A stretch of 64,000 nucleotides of DNA from Mycolicibacterium parafortuitum (lineage in GTDB: Bacteria; Actinomycetota; Actinomycetes; Mycobacteriales; Mycobacteriaceae). This document shows, piece by piece, positions 1 to 7,721 of the stretch (position 1 is the stretch's first letter; each line of letters begins with the position of its first letter). The notes beneath the pieces were generated by a model. The model made no database searches. It had not been told where the DNA came from and saw nothing but the letters and a program-made list of their open reading frames with translations. The translations under genes and the position numbers were made by a program. Location: NCBI RefSeq assembly GCF_010725485.1, contig NZ_AP022598.1, forward strand, positions 62,001-126,000, read 5' to 3'.

Positions 1-1
1 C

Positions 2-1156
2 CCGCATCTATGGGCCCGCACCCTCTACGACGAGCTCGAGGATCTCGGGTTCGCGCTGTCGTATCAAAGCCTGACCCGCAACATCCGAGCCCGCAATCTG
101 CGCCCGGTGTGTGAGGCGTGCCGCTCGGTCACCCAGCGTCCGAACGCGGTGATCCCGCACGAGCCCGGTGATGAAACCCAATGGGATTGGCTGGATTTGC
201 CCGATCCGCCCGAGTTCTGGGGGTGGGGCAAGACCGCGCACCTGCTGGTGGGCTCGCTGGCTCATTCGGCCAAATGGCGAGGGTCGTTGTCGCCCTCGCA
301 GGACCAACCGCATCTGGTCTCCGGCCTTGACCGCGTGACCCGCGGCTTGGGTGGGTGCACACGGGTGTGGCGGTTTGACCGGATGGCCACAGTCTGCGAC
401 CCCGGCAGCGGCCGGGTGACCGCCTCGTTCGCCGGGGTGGCCAAGCACTACGGGGTTTCGGTGGCGATCTGCCCGCCGCGGCGCGGCAACCGCAAAGGTG
501 TGGTGGAAAAGGCCAACCACACTGCCGCGCAACGCTGGTGGCGCACTCTGGCCGACGACATGACCGTCGAGGCGGCCCAAGCCAGCCTGGACCGCTTCGC
601 CCAAGTGCGTGGCGATACCCGGCTACGGGCCACCGCCGACGGCCGGTCCTCGGTCGCCGCGGTGGCCAAGACCGAACCGCTGGCTCCGGTGCCGGCGGTG
701 CCGTATCCGATGATCGTTTCCGAGACCCGCACCGCGTCGCGCCAAGCGTTGGTGTCCTACCGCGGCAACCGCTACTCGGTGCCCCCGGAACTGGCCGCCG
801 CCCAGGTGGTGGTGTCACATCCAGTCGGCGGCGAGTTCTGCGATATCGCCACCGCCAGCGGGATCGTGATCGCCCGGCATCGGATGGCCGCTGACGGGCT
901 CGGAGTGATGGTGCGTGACAGCGGCCATGTCATCGCGTTGGACAGCGCCGCGATGGCCACCTCCATGACCGGGCGCCCGCACCGCCGCAAGGAACGCATC
1001 CCACCCGGGCCGGCAGCTAAAGCCGCTGCCGCGCAACTGCTTCAGCAGCACGACACCGCTAAAGGTATTGACCAATCCCGCACTCCGTCCACCGATTCCA
1101 CCGTGATCGATCTGTCCGCCTACGAGCGGGCCGCCCAGAAAAGGACCATTCAGTGA
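2..1156 (+). CDS. istA: IS21-family transposase IstA (5'-truncated by the window edge)
   Basis: The frame is open from the first bases of the window, so the start codon lies upstream. The product would be the DDE integrase/transposase of an IS21 element. The visible part includes the segment around 'RRGNRKGVVEKANH', typical of the region carrying the last catalytic acidic residue, followed by the beta-barrel-like C-terminal domain ('YRGNRYSVPPEL'). Its stop overlaps the GTG start of istB (GTGA at 1153-1156), as usual in this family. An internal GTG at 107 is not the real start because homologous-looking sequence continues upstream. Confidence 0.85.
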   Translation, partial: PHLWARTLYDELEDLGFALSYQSLTRNIRARNLRPVCEACRSVTQRPNAVIPHEPGDETQWDWLDLPDPPEFWGWGKTAHLLVGSLAHSAKWRGSLSPSQDQPHLVSGLDRVTRGLGGCTRVWRFDRMATVCDPGSGRVTASFAGVAKHYGVSVAICPPRRGNRKGVVEKANHTAAQRWWRTLADDMTVEAAQASLDRFAQVRGDTRLRATADGRSSVAAVAKTEPLAPVPAVPYPMIVSETRTASRQALVSYRGNRYSVPPELAAAQVVVSHPVGGEFCDIATASGIVIARHRMAADGLGVMVRDSGHVIALDSAAMATSMTGRPHRRKERIPPGPAAKAAAAQLLQQHDTAKGIDQSRTPSTDSTVIDLSAYERAAQKRTIQ

Positions 1157-2009
1157 CCCCTACCGGCCGCACCCCGAAGACCACCACCACGACCATCGCC
1201 GAGGAATCGCCCTCAGCAGCGGCGAGCCGCTACCAGCAGCTGCGCTCGCACCTGGCCGAACTCAAACTGGCTGCCGCCGCCGAAGCCCTCCCCGCGGTCT
1301 TGGACCAGGCCAGCGCCGAAGGGCTCTCGCTCACCGCCGCCCTGGAAGGCTGCTGGCCGTCGAAGTGGAAGCCTCCACCGCCCGCCGGCTCGCCGGGAGA
1401 CTGCGGTTCGCCTGCCTGCCCACCCCGGCCACCCTCGACGACTTCAACGTCGATGCCGCCGCCGGGATCGACCGCAACCTCATCGACGAGCTGGGCACCT
1501 GCCGCTACCTCGAATCGGCGACCAACATCCTGCTCATCGGCCCACCAGGCACCGGCAAAACCCACTTATCCGTGGGATTGGCCAGGGCCGCCGCCTATGC
1601 CGGCTACCGCACCTACTTCACCACCGCCGCGGATCTCGCGGCCCGCTGCCATCGCGCCGCGATCGAAGGCCGCTGGGCTACCACTATGCGTTTCTACGCC
1701 GGGCCGACGCTGCTCGTAATCGACGAACTCGGCTATCTACCATTACCGGCAGAGGCGGCCTCGGCACTGTTTCAGGTTGTCTCCCAACGCTATCTGAAAA
1801 CCAGCATCGTCATCACCACCAACCGTGGAGTGGGCGCCTGGGGCGAAATCCTCGGAGACACCACCGTCGCAGCCGCCATGCTCGACCGCTTACTGCACCG
1901 CTCGATAGTCATCAACCTCGACGGCGAGTCCTACCGCCTGCGTGACCACCAAGCCGCCGCCGAAACCCTGCGCCGAACCACCACCGGCAACCGCCAACAA
2001 CTACACTGA
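1153..2009 (+). pseudogene. istB: IstB helper ATPase, frameshifted
   Basis: IstB is the AAA+ helper ATPase of IS21 transposition. The N-terminal part reads from 1153 in one frame and the rest, including the Walker A motif GPPGTGKTH (about 1540) and Walker B-like 'LLVIDELGYLPL' (about 1710), continues in another. The switch falls near 1347/1348. There one base appears to be missing: restoring it would give LTAALERLLAVEVEAS, which joins both halves naturally. The element is therefore probably not autonomous, unless this is a sequencing error. A programmed frameshift is less likely because no slippery heptamer is evident at that point. Confidence 0.75.
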
Positions 2010-2122
2010 TCGCTGCTCACAGGTGAGGAATTTCGGCGAGCACACCTGAGGACTTCCGATGAGCGCGATCAATGTACCTGCCCGAGCGTTGGTCGTCTGT
2101 GCGCAAGCCGTACTCGATCGCG

Positions 2123-3763
2123 TCAGGCATTCACCCCTGCGCGGCTTGGCGCGCAGTCCGGGCAGCGGGTTGGGCGCCGTCCCCGGGTACGGGGCCGTTC
2201 CCAACTACCCATGCATTCGGTGCAGACCAGGGTTTCGATCGCGGGTGGCGCCGGCAATTTCGGCGGCCGGGTGACAAGCGATTGCGCCTTGCTCGTCGGT
2301 CGGTTGCTTCGGCATGGTGAACACAGGGGTGTGCTGGATCGGCGCGCTGCCATCCAGGAGTCTCCGCATGTGCCACATACTTGCGCGATGCCGGGATTGT
2401 CAATGTTGGTTACCCGCAGCGGGTTTCCGGTGGCGAGGGCGTGCCGGTAGTCCGCGAACGATGCCACTGGTACGCCGAAGCGACGGGCGGTATCCACTTT
2501 GGTGGACTCGGACGCGGTGTCGGCGGCGATGAGCAAGCCACACGACTTGGTAAGTGAGTCGTGCGTTTGGAGTCCGTGCGCGCGGGCCTCGGGATGAATG
2601 ATGGCGTCACGGTCGATCGGGCTGCCGAGTTCGTCGAGCGCTGCGCCGGTGAAGCACACCTTCAATCCGGCTTCCAGCGTGAGGGTGGATTCGGCGATTC
2701 GGTACGGGTTCGTACGTCGGGTGACGAGCTTGGCGTCGAGTTCGAGAAGCGCTGCCACGCGGCACAATTGGTCGAGCTCGGTGTCAGTTATTACCGAGTC
2801 TTCCAGTGCAGCGTCGATGAGGCCGTTGAGGAATTCTCGGTGTGCACGTTCCCGCTGCCGGTCATCGAGGCCGAGTTCGTGGGCCAGTTCAGTGAGCTCG
2901 ACTCTCTCTTCGCTCGTCAGTTGCAGATCGCTCACGGCACGGTCGAGCAGGGTCACGTACGGCGCGACGTCGGCGTCTGCGTGTACTCCGCGGGCGAGTT
3001 CGGCGAGGTAGGGAACGTCGAGAGTGACGGCGGTAAATCCGTCGCGGGTGAGGACGCGCCGCGGTTGGGTTCGGTGCAGCGGGGTCGCTGAGACCGGCGA
3101 GCAGGGTGTGCTGAACGCTTCCGCGACGGCGAACAGGAGTTGGCCGGTGGCGCGGGCGTCGACTAGGGCTCGATGCGCATTGTTGATCGGGATGTCGTAT
3201 TCGGCGCAGGCGACGGCGAGTTTGCAGCCGGTGGCGTGCAGGGTGTCGAGGCCGTATCCCCAGTCAATGTCGATGCCGGCCCGGGAGAGTTCGTGGCCGA
3301 TCATGCGGGTATCGAATCGTAGGTTGTGGGCGACGACGACAGCGCCGTGCAGTCGGACCGCGAGGTGATGGGCGACGTCGTCGAAGCTCGGCGCTTCGGT
3401 GAGCATCGAGGCGGTGACGCCGTGGATCCATGTCGGCCCCGGATCTCGGCCCGGGTTGATCAGGGTGTCGAACTCGTCGATCACCGATCCGGTTGCGTCC
3501 ATGGTCACGATGGCGATCTCGACAACGCGATCGACGCGATACAGACCGGTGGTTTCGACGTCGATAACGGCGATGCGGTCAGCCCCCGCGAGGACCCCGG
3601 AGATTCCTCGCTCGACCTGTGGAGCAGTGGCTCTCGGGGCGGCGAGACCCGCAGCGACCTGCGCCGGTGGGTGTGTCCAACCGGTCCATTCGCTGCCGGT
3701 CCACCAGCGCAGCTCAGCCTGGCCCCACGGGTCTTGATGCCACCCCGGTGTTGCATTACCCAC
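2123..3763 (-). CDS. Multidomain DEDDh 3'-5' exonuclease with BRCT and zinc-finger modules
   Basis: The 546-residue protein has several recognisable parts. Residues 1-35 form a Trp-rich DUF2510-like module (WHQDP..LRWWTG..WT). Residues 63-215 are a DnaQ-type exonuclease with the DEDDh residues visible as D68/E70 (DVET), D151 (HNLRFD) and H197/D202 (HRALVD). Residues about 283-345 look like a helical TerB-like segment. Residues about 367-442 form a BRCT domain like those at the end of DNA ligases. Two Cys-pair fingers follow (C463/C466/C481/C484 and C514/C517/C534/C537). The GTG start has a good GGAGG Shine-Dalgarno. Exonuclease-BRCT fusions occur in actinobacteria and probably act on DNA; the exact role is unknown. 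Confidence 0.8.
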   Translation of the reverse strand: MGNATPGWHQDPWGQAELRWWTGSEWTGWTHPPAQVAAGLAAPRATAPQVERGISGVLAGADRIAVIDVETTGLYRVDRVVEIAIVTMDATGSVIDEFDTLINPGRDPGPTWIHGVTASMLTEAPSFDDVAHHLAVRLHGAVVVAHNLRFDTRMIGHELSRAGIDIDWGYGLDTLHATGCKLAVACAEYDIPINNAHRALVDARATGQLLFAVAEAFSTPCSPVSATPLHRTQPRRVLTRDGFTAVTLDVPYLAELARGVHADADVAPYVTLLDRAVSDLQLTSEERVELTELAHELGLDDRQRERAHREFLNGLIDAALEDSVITDTELDQLCRVAALLELDAKLVTRRTNPYRIAESTLTLEAGLKVCFTGAALDELGSPIDRDAIIHPEARAHGLQTHDSLTKSCGLLIAADTASESTKVDTARRFGVPVASFADYRHALATGNPLRVTNIDNPGIAQVCGTCGDSWMAARRSSTPLCSPCRSNRPTSKAQSLVTRPPKLPAPPAIETLVCTECMGSWERPRTRGRRPTRCPDCAPSRAGVNA

Positions 3764-3873
3764 TGCAGATCCTCCCCCGTTGCCTGCACACCGCAGCGTA
3801 GTGAGGTACGGGCACGCTTATGGTCATTTTGGTGTGGCGATCGTCGGCGGCGGTGGGGAGGATCCAACTAGTG

Positions 3874-4323
3874 ATGCGGATTGCAGCACTCGTTCTCACG
3901 GCCGGAGTCACCGTCTCGTGCTCCACGTCGCCACACGAGCCGACTTCGTCCCTCGGGCCGGCGTCGCCATCCGGTGCCACGACCATCCCCGGAGGACCGA
4001 TGGAAGCCACACCCACCGTGGCGAACCCTAAGATTCCCACCAGTCAGCAGGAAGCCCAGGACACCGTGCTGCGGTTGCTGCAGGACACCGTCAACATCTT
4101 GCCTGCGGGCACCACACTGGACGGTTCGCAGTACCGCATCGGACGGATCGACAAGTACTGCGAAGACGAACCCGCGGGACCGGATTCCCCGGTGCACGTG
4201 GAGGACTGGCGAGACCTCAAACTGCCACCCGGAACAGATTTCAACGAGATCATCGCTCAGACCGGAGACACCTGGACGCAATGGGGCTGGCAGGGTCGCG
4301 TCGACCGCCGCCACCCGGATTGA
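3874..4323 (+). CDS. Putative secreted lipoprotein, function unknown
   Basis: The 149-residue product starts with a short signal peptide ending in a weak lipobox (VTVSC, Cys at residue 16), followed by a Ser/Thr/Pro-rich linker. The remainder contains two Cys residues at most and ends soon after a 'GDTWTQWGW' segment. It vaguely resembles small mycobacterial Lpp lipoproteins, but I cannot name a family. The C-terminus may be truncated, because lipoproteins of this kind usually continue beyond such a motif. An in-frame upstream start at 3820 would add 18 residues before the signal peptide; 3874 is preferred because it places the charged n-region correctly. Confidence 0.55.
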   Translation: MRIAALVLTAGVTVSCSTSPHEPTSSLGPASPSGATTIPGGPMEATPTVANPKIPTSQQEAQDTVLRLLQDTVNILPAGTTLDGSQYRIGRIDKYCEDEPAGPDSPVHVEDWRDLKLPPGTDFNEIIAQTGDTWTQWGWQGRVDRRHPD

Positions 4324-4480
4324 TCAGCTGGCTTACATTCAACCCTCCGGTTCTGTGCTGTAACGAACCAAGCTGACCACGCCCTGCCGCGTCTCGTCTC
4401 TCGAAGACACCATTCGATTGCCTCCCATTCGATCGGTCTCTAGCTGCTGACACCGGCACATCCAGCATCGCGCCGGGAAA

Positions 4481-4490
4481 GCCCTGCTAG
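4481..4490. repeat. GCCCTGCTAG half-site
   Basis: A ten-base match to one half plus the centre of the perfect palindromes at 4940-4955 and 56311-56326. The right half is not conserved here. Confidence 0.4.
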
Positions 4491-4538
4491 TCAGACCTGA
4501 GCTTTGCTCGCTTCGCGTACAGCAACCGAATTCCTTGA

Positions 4539-4553
4539 GCCCTACTAGCAGGA
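4539..4553. repeat. Imperfect copy of the GCCCTRCTAG palindrome
   Basis: Reads GCCCTACTAGCAGGA. It shares the CCCTACTAG core with the site at 56311 and is symmetric at most positions. It lies in the gene-poor gap. Confidence 0.45.
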
Positions 4554-4801
4554 TGCTCTGGCCGACGGCCCGTTGCCTACGCCTCCTCGAATTAGCCGTA
4601 AACACAGCGTTGGCGCGGCGGCGTTCTGAAGCAGTACCGCATTCACCAGACGCGCTCGTTCAGACCGTTCGTCGCGTGTCGCCAACGCTGCGACGCCATC
4701 CGGGCTATCGTGTACACCGTCCTCCAAGACAACCTTTCTGGGGATAGGAAAAGGGTTCGCCAAGACCCGTTTCGATTCAAGTGCCAGCTTGGTCGGAGAA
4801 A

Positions 4802-4828
4802 GCCTCCGCGGTCCGCGATCGCGGAGGC
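4802..4828. terminator. Terminator-like hairpin in the intergenic gap
   Basis: A perfect 9-bp stem GCCTCCGCG / CGCGGAGGC with a 9-base loop, flanked by AAA on the left and ATTT on the right, so the stem can extend slightly. It lies nearly 500 bases after the lipoprotein gene, so what it terminates is unclear. Confidence 0.35.
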
Positions 4829-4939
4829 ATTTCCATGTATGGTCCCCGACCGATTCTCGACGACGGGTGTCACCTTCGCCGAGCTCATTCATGGACGTTC
4901 ATCTGGGTAGCCGTATCGTCGCGCCAACGCCATGAGTGT

Positions 4940-4955
4940 GCCCTGCTAGCAGGGC
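4940..4955. promoter_or_regulatory. Perfect 16-bp palindrome, likely operator
   Basis: GCCCTGCTAGCAGGGC is fully self-complementary. It differs by only one base per half from the palindrome upstream of the XRE regulator at 56311-56326, so the two are probably bound by the same or a related helix-turn-helix protein. Confidence 0.5.
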
Positions 4956-5192
4956 TAGACGGTCAGCAATCGGATAGTTCATACCGCACTCCCCGTCGCT
5001 GGTGCTTGCACCAATTCTCGTGCAAGCGAGTACGGGCTGGGTGAACTCAACCCCCACCAGACGGAGACCGAGGTTCCGCATGGTGGCGCGCACGTCGGCA
5101 GATTGATCCCGTAGCCGCCACAGAAAGAATGCCTGTTCCGGTGCTGTGGAAGTTCAGCTGCCCGACGGCTTCGTCTCATGGGCTAGCCCCGT

Positions 5193-5825
5193 TCACGAGA
5201 GTCCGCCACCATCGCCGTCGGGTTTATCAGCCGTAATCTGCTGAACGAGTTCGACGATACCGCGCAGCGCCTCACCCTCCGTGGGTGCCAACCAGGACAG
5301 GGACGGATACTCGGCACCGAGTCCGACGAACTCGTGGTCTTCCGGTGACCACTCAACTCTGTAGGCGAGTTCGCCTGCACCCGTGTCGCACTGTAGGTGG
5401 TCCCTGATGGTGGCGGCGATGAACATTGCCCGCTGCCGTGGGCTTTGGCCATACTGTTCGTCTGCGATCGTGCCCGCGGTGATGAGCCTTCCCCTGACAG
5501 AGCCATCTGGCTGTTTCTGGAGGTCCAGTTCGATGGCCCATTCTCCGCCCCGCTCTCGAAAGTGAAAGCTGCGTCCGTCGACTTGGCCCTGCCACTGTTC
5601 GGGCACGCGCTCGCCGTGACGCTGCATGGCGATGCCAGGCTGATCAGCCAGCCAGGCCTGGAGGTCAGCGTCGGCGGCCTGCTCGGCGGCTTCAAACTGT
5701 TGACCCTCTGGCGTCCGCCGAAACTCTTCCATGTGTCCGAGAAACTGTTGGAAGGTTTCTGCCGATCGCCACCGACTGGGCGGCGATGATGCCGCGCCCC
5801 TCACCGTCTTGTCGTCGTCGGGCAT
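5193..5825 (-). CDS. Hypothetical protein with a HicB-like C-terminal domain
   Basis: The 210-residue protein starts at an ATG at 5825 (MPDDDK); the frame continues upstream but that part has no protein-like character. The C-terminal 40 or so residues (AYRVEWSPEDHEFVGL..EYPSLSWLAPTEGEAL) match the pattern of HicB-type antitoxin domains, which usually bind a small HicA toxin. The N-terminal 120 residues are unassigned, with a charged, Gln-rich opening. No hicA-sized gene is visible on either side, so the toxin-antitoxin role is uncertain. Confidence 0.65.
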   Translation of the reverse strand: MPDDDKTVRGAASSPPSRWRSAETFQQFLGHMEEFRRTPEGQQFEAAEQAADADLQAWLADQPGIAMQRHGERVPEQWQGQVDGRSFHFRERGGEWAIELDLQKQPDGSVRGRLITAGTIADEQYGQSPRQRAMFIAATIRDHLQCDTGAGELAYRVEWSPEDHEFVGLGAEYPSLSWLAPTEGEALRGIVELVQQITADKPDGDGGGLS

Positions 5826-6094
5826 CGTGATCACCTCGATGGTTGGTCCGCAGAATTGCGCTGGCTCCAGTCTGCGCTGACCCAAATCTGACCGCAATAA
5901 TTTCGAAGTTTCAGGGCGGTAGGGCGTTCCCAAATATGGGAAAGTTACCAACCTCGGTAAACTGAAACAATTTGGAGCACCAAAGCTTTGAGTTCGATAT
6001 GCTGGATCGACCTTAGCTTGCCGACGACGATGCGTCCGTGGGTCTGTCGTTCGCCAAGACATCGTTGCACCGTCCACCGCGTTGGAGGTGAGTT

Positions 6095-6469
6095 GTGGTC
6101 AAGAACCGACGAGCGAAACACGCTGTCCGCAGATACAAAGCGGCGCATCCAGGGATGTCTTATACACAGGCACAGCGTGAGTTGCGCGAGCAACGCGAAA
6201 AGCGAGAGCAGGCTAGGACGTCCCTAGCTGGTCCTCAAACCGACGAGATTCCTCACGAGACCGAACAGAGTGTGTCGTCGCACCACGAGCACAGGCGAGT
6301 CGACTCGGGTGAACCAGTTTCTCCTCAGAGCGATGACGTCCTCTCTTCCAATAAACAGGTCTCACGCGCTCATTATCTGACAGACCCGTTTGGCCTGAAA
6401 TCCGATACTGCTGTGGAACAGTCGCATCGGTCGCGACCCGGGGAAGGCTCTGATGCCGTCAGTCGGTGA
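6095..6469 (+). CDS. Small basic hypothetical protein
   Basis: A GTG start at 6095 follows a clean GGAGG at 6084-6088. The 124-residue product opens with a strongly basic segment (KNRRAKHAVRRYKAAHPGMSYTQAQREL), a pattern I associate with small actinobacterial proteins of mobile or conjugative regions. The rest is polar and probably disordered. Its end overlaps the next gene by 17 bases, so the two are likely co-transcribed and translationally coupled. Function unknown. Confidence 0.6.
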   Translation: MVKNRRAKHAVRRYKAAHPGMSYTQAQRELREQREKREQARTSLAGPQTDEIPHETEQSVSSHHEHRRVDSGEPVSPQSDDVLSSNKQVSRAHYLTDPFGLKSDTAVEQSHRSRPGEGSDAVSR

Positions 6470-7046
6470 CCTTCCAAAACCCACCGATGCCGAGATAATC
6501 CGTTGGCGCGCTCTGGAATCGGATGTGGCGGCGATGGGTGAAGGGTTGCGCAATGGCTCCGCGACTCCCGACGATGTGGACGGCGCCTTTGCACGCCTGA
6601 TGTCGTCGGATATCGACTGGAAAACCTACCGCAACGCACTTCATATCCCGGCTGACGCCGGCGAGCATGCCGGGGCGATCGAGGTGATCCTGCGGCGTAT
6701 ATCTGATGGGTGGGGTCGCTGGCTCAGCGTCGATGCGGGCTGGTACCCATTGATTATCGCCACAGATGCCCTACTAGCGGCACTCGACACCGATTATGCT
6801 GTGCATCAGGTCAAAGAGAAATTCGGCACGCTGCGCTACTACTACCGGCCCAGCAGCGAGGACGTCGGTCACGAAACCCTGGACGCGATGGATGCGATCA
6901 CGGACGGTGCCGAGCGTGCGTCAGCTGTCACGTGTGAACGGTGCGGCACGACGGGTTTTCTACAGCACAGCCCACGCCGCTGGATGAAAACCTTGTGCGC
7001 TTCGTGCGCGGACGCCCTCGGATACGTCCCTACCCAGCCAAACTAA
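6453..7046 (+). CDS. Hypothetical protein with a C-terminal Cys4 zinc ribbon
   Basis: The 197-residue product has a conserved-looking core (GWYPLI..LDTDYAVHQVKEKFGTLRYYY, residues about 95-130) followed by a zinc-ribbon (CERCG near 157, then CASCADALGY near 187). This combination occurs in a family found in phages and mobile regions, but I know no function for it. It overlaps the preceding gene and is followed by two more small genes in the same orientation. A half-site-like CCCTACTAG at 6770 falls inside the coding region and is probably coincidental. Confidence 0.7.
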   Translation: MPSVGDLPKPTDAEIIRWRALESDVAAMGEGLRNGSATPDDVDGAFARLMSSDIDWKTYRNALHIPADAGEHAGAIEVILRRISDGWGRWLSVDAGWYPLIIATDALLAALDTDYAVHQVKEKFGTLRYYYRPSSEDVGHETLDAMDAITDGAERASAVTCERCGTTGFLQHSPRRWMKTLCASCADALGYVPTQPN

Positions 7047-7121
7047 CGCCGCAGTCCAGAAACCAATGGCACCGACAGCGCGCTACCGTCGACCCACGTC
7101 GCGACATTGTGGAGGCACACT

Positions 7122-7301
7122 ATGACACCCAACACCCCGAAGAAAGTGGTGGTGTCGAAGGCCGCGTTGAAGACGGCCGGCGCGCGATCCACAAAAGCAT
7201 CAGCGGCACTGGCGGGACGAGTCGTCCCGGACAATCATCGACGCTCCGCTGCGGTGCAGGCGTATCTCGCGGCGCAACGCCAGCCTGTCCAGCGAGGATG
7301 A
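7122..7301 (+). CDS. Small basic hypothetical protein
   Basis: The 59-residue frame starts at an ATG six bases after a perfect GGAGG (7111-7115). It is rich in Ala, Lys and Arg (MTPNTPKKVVVSKAALKTAGARS). The good ribosome site and the tight fit just before the next gene (7308) support it being real. Function unknown. Confidence 0.5.
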   Translation: MTPNTPKKVVVSKAALKTAGARSTKASAALAGRVVPDNHRRSAAVQAYLAAQRQPVQRG

Positions 7302-7307
7302 TTGCCG

Positions 7308-7679
7308 ATGAATACGTCCCCGGATCCGCCGAACAACAACCACACAGCCCCCTCCAATCCGGCTATACGAGAAGTGGAAGCGCTGACACCTGACTCGGCA
7401 GGGTGCTGGTTGGTGACGACGCAAGAGAGCACGCATGTGTGGGACCTGGACGCGCTGACCTACACCCGCAGGCCTGGGCCAACGACCCTCTCCGGAGGAT
7501 TCGCCCACGACGACTGTGCGATGCCGATCAGCAGGATTGAGCGCTGGCCCCGGGTGGGTGACACGTCGTTGGTGTGGTTCGACGATCCGGAGGCTCCGGC
7601 CGAGCGGGAGTTGTGGCGACAGTCCTCGACCATCGTGTCCATCACCGCGCTGCCGGACGCGTCGCCAGGACGGCGCTGA
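7308..7679 (+). CDS. Hypothetical protein
   Basis: The 123-residue product starts at ATG 7308 with GAGGA ten bases upstream; a TTG at 7302 is an alternative. The core (VEALTPDSAGCWLVTTQESTHVWDLDALTYTRRPG) repeats Trp and Thr in a beta-rich pattern and resembles small uncharacterised actinobacterial proteins of about this size. It is the last gene of a four-gene same-strand set and is convergent with the TniQ gene. Confidence 0.55.
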   Translation: MNTSPDPPNNNHTAPSNPAIREVEALTPDSAGCWLVTTQESTHVWDLDALTYTRRPGPTTLSGGFAHDDCAMPISRIERWPRVGDTSLVWFDDPEAPAERELWRQSSTIVSITALPDASPGRR

Positions 7680-7721
7680 AGGCCGCGGCCGCCTATTTCA
7701 ACGACGCTGCCATCTATAGCG

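Larger units (their letters stand above)
1..2009 (+). mobile_element. IS21-family insertion sequence, 3' part only
   Basis: The stretch holds the 3' part of istA and a whole but frameshifted istB in the same orientation with overlapping ends, which is the standard IS21 layout. The left end lies outside the window. I could not identify the right terminal repeat with confidence; it should lie shortly after the istB stop, between about 2010 and 2122. The element borders a 10-kb accessory region that contains a second, unrelated transposition remnant. Confidence 0.8.
4324..5192. other. Gene-poor gap with palindromes and hairpins
   Basis: About 870 bases with no convincing gene. The open frames here are short and have no recognisable content. 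The stretch holds three GCCCTRCTAG elements (4481, 4539, 4940), a 9-bp-stem hairpin at 4802-4828 (GCCTCCGCG / CGCGGAGGC) and an 8-bp inverted repeat at 5004-5011/5020-5027 (GCTTGCAC / GTGCAAGC). A small RNA is possible but not demonstrated. Confidence 0.5.

Noticed and set aside
4324..5192. A tRNA or coding gene in the 870-base gap
   Set aside because: No cloverleaf-like set of arms was found by eye, and the short frames lack ribosome sites or protein-like content.
6768..6783. A further GCCCTACTAG element
   Set aside because: It lies within a coding region as ordinary Ala-Leu-Leu-Ala codons and the right half is not symmetric.
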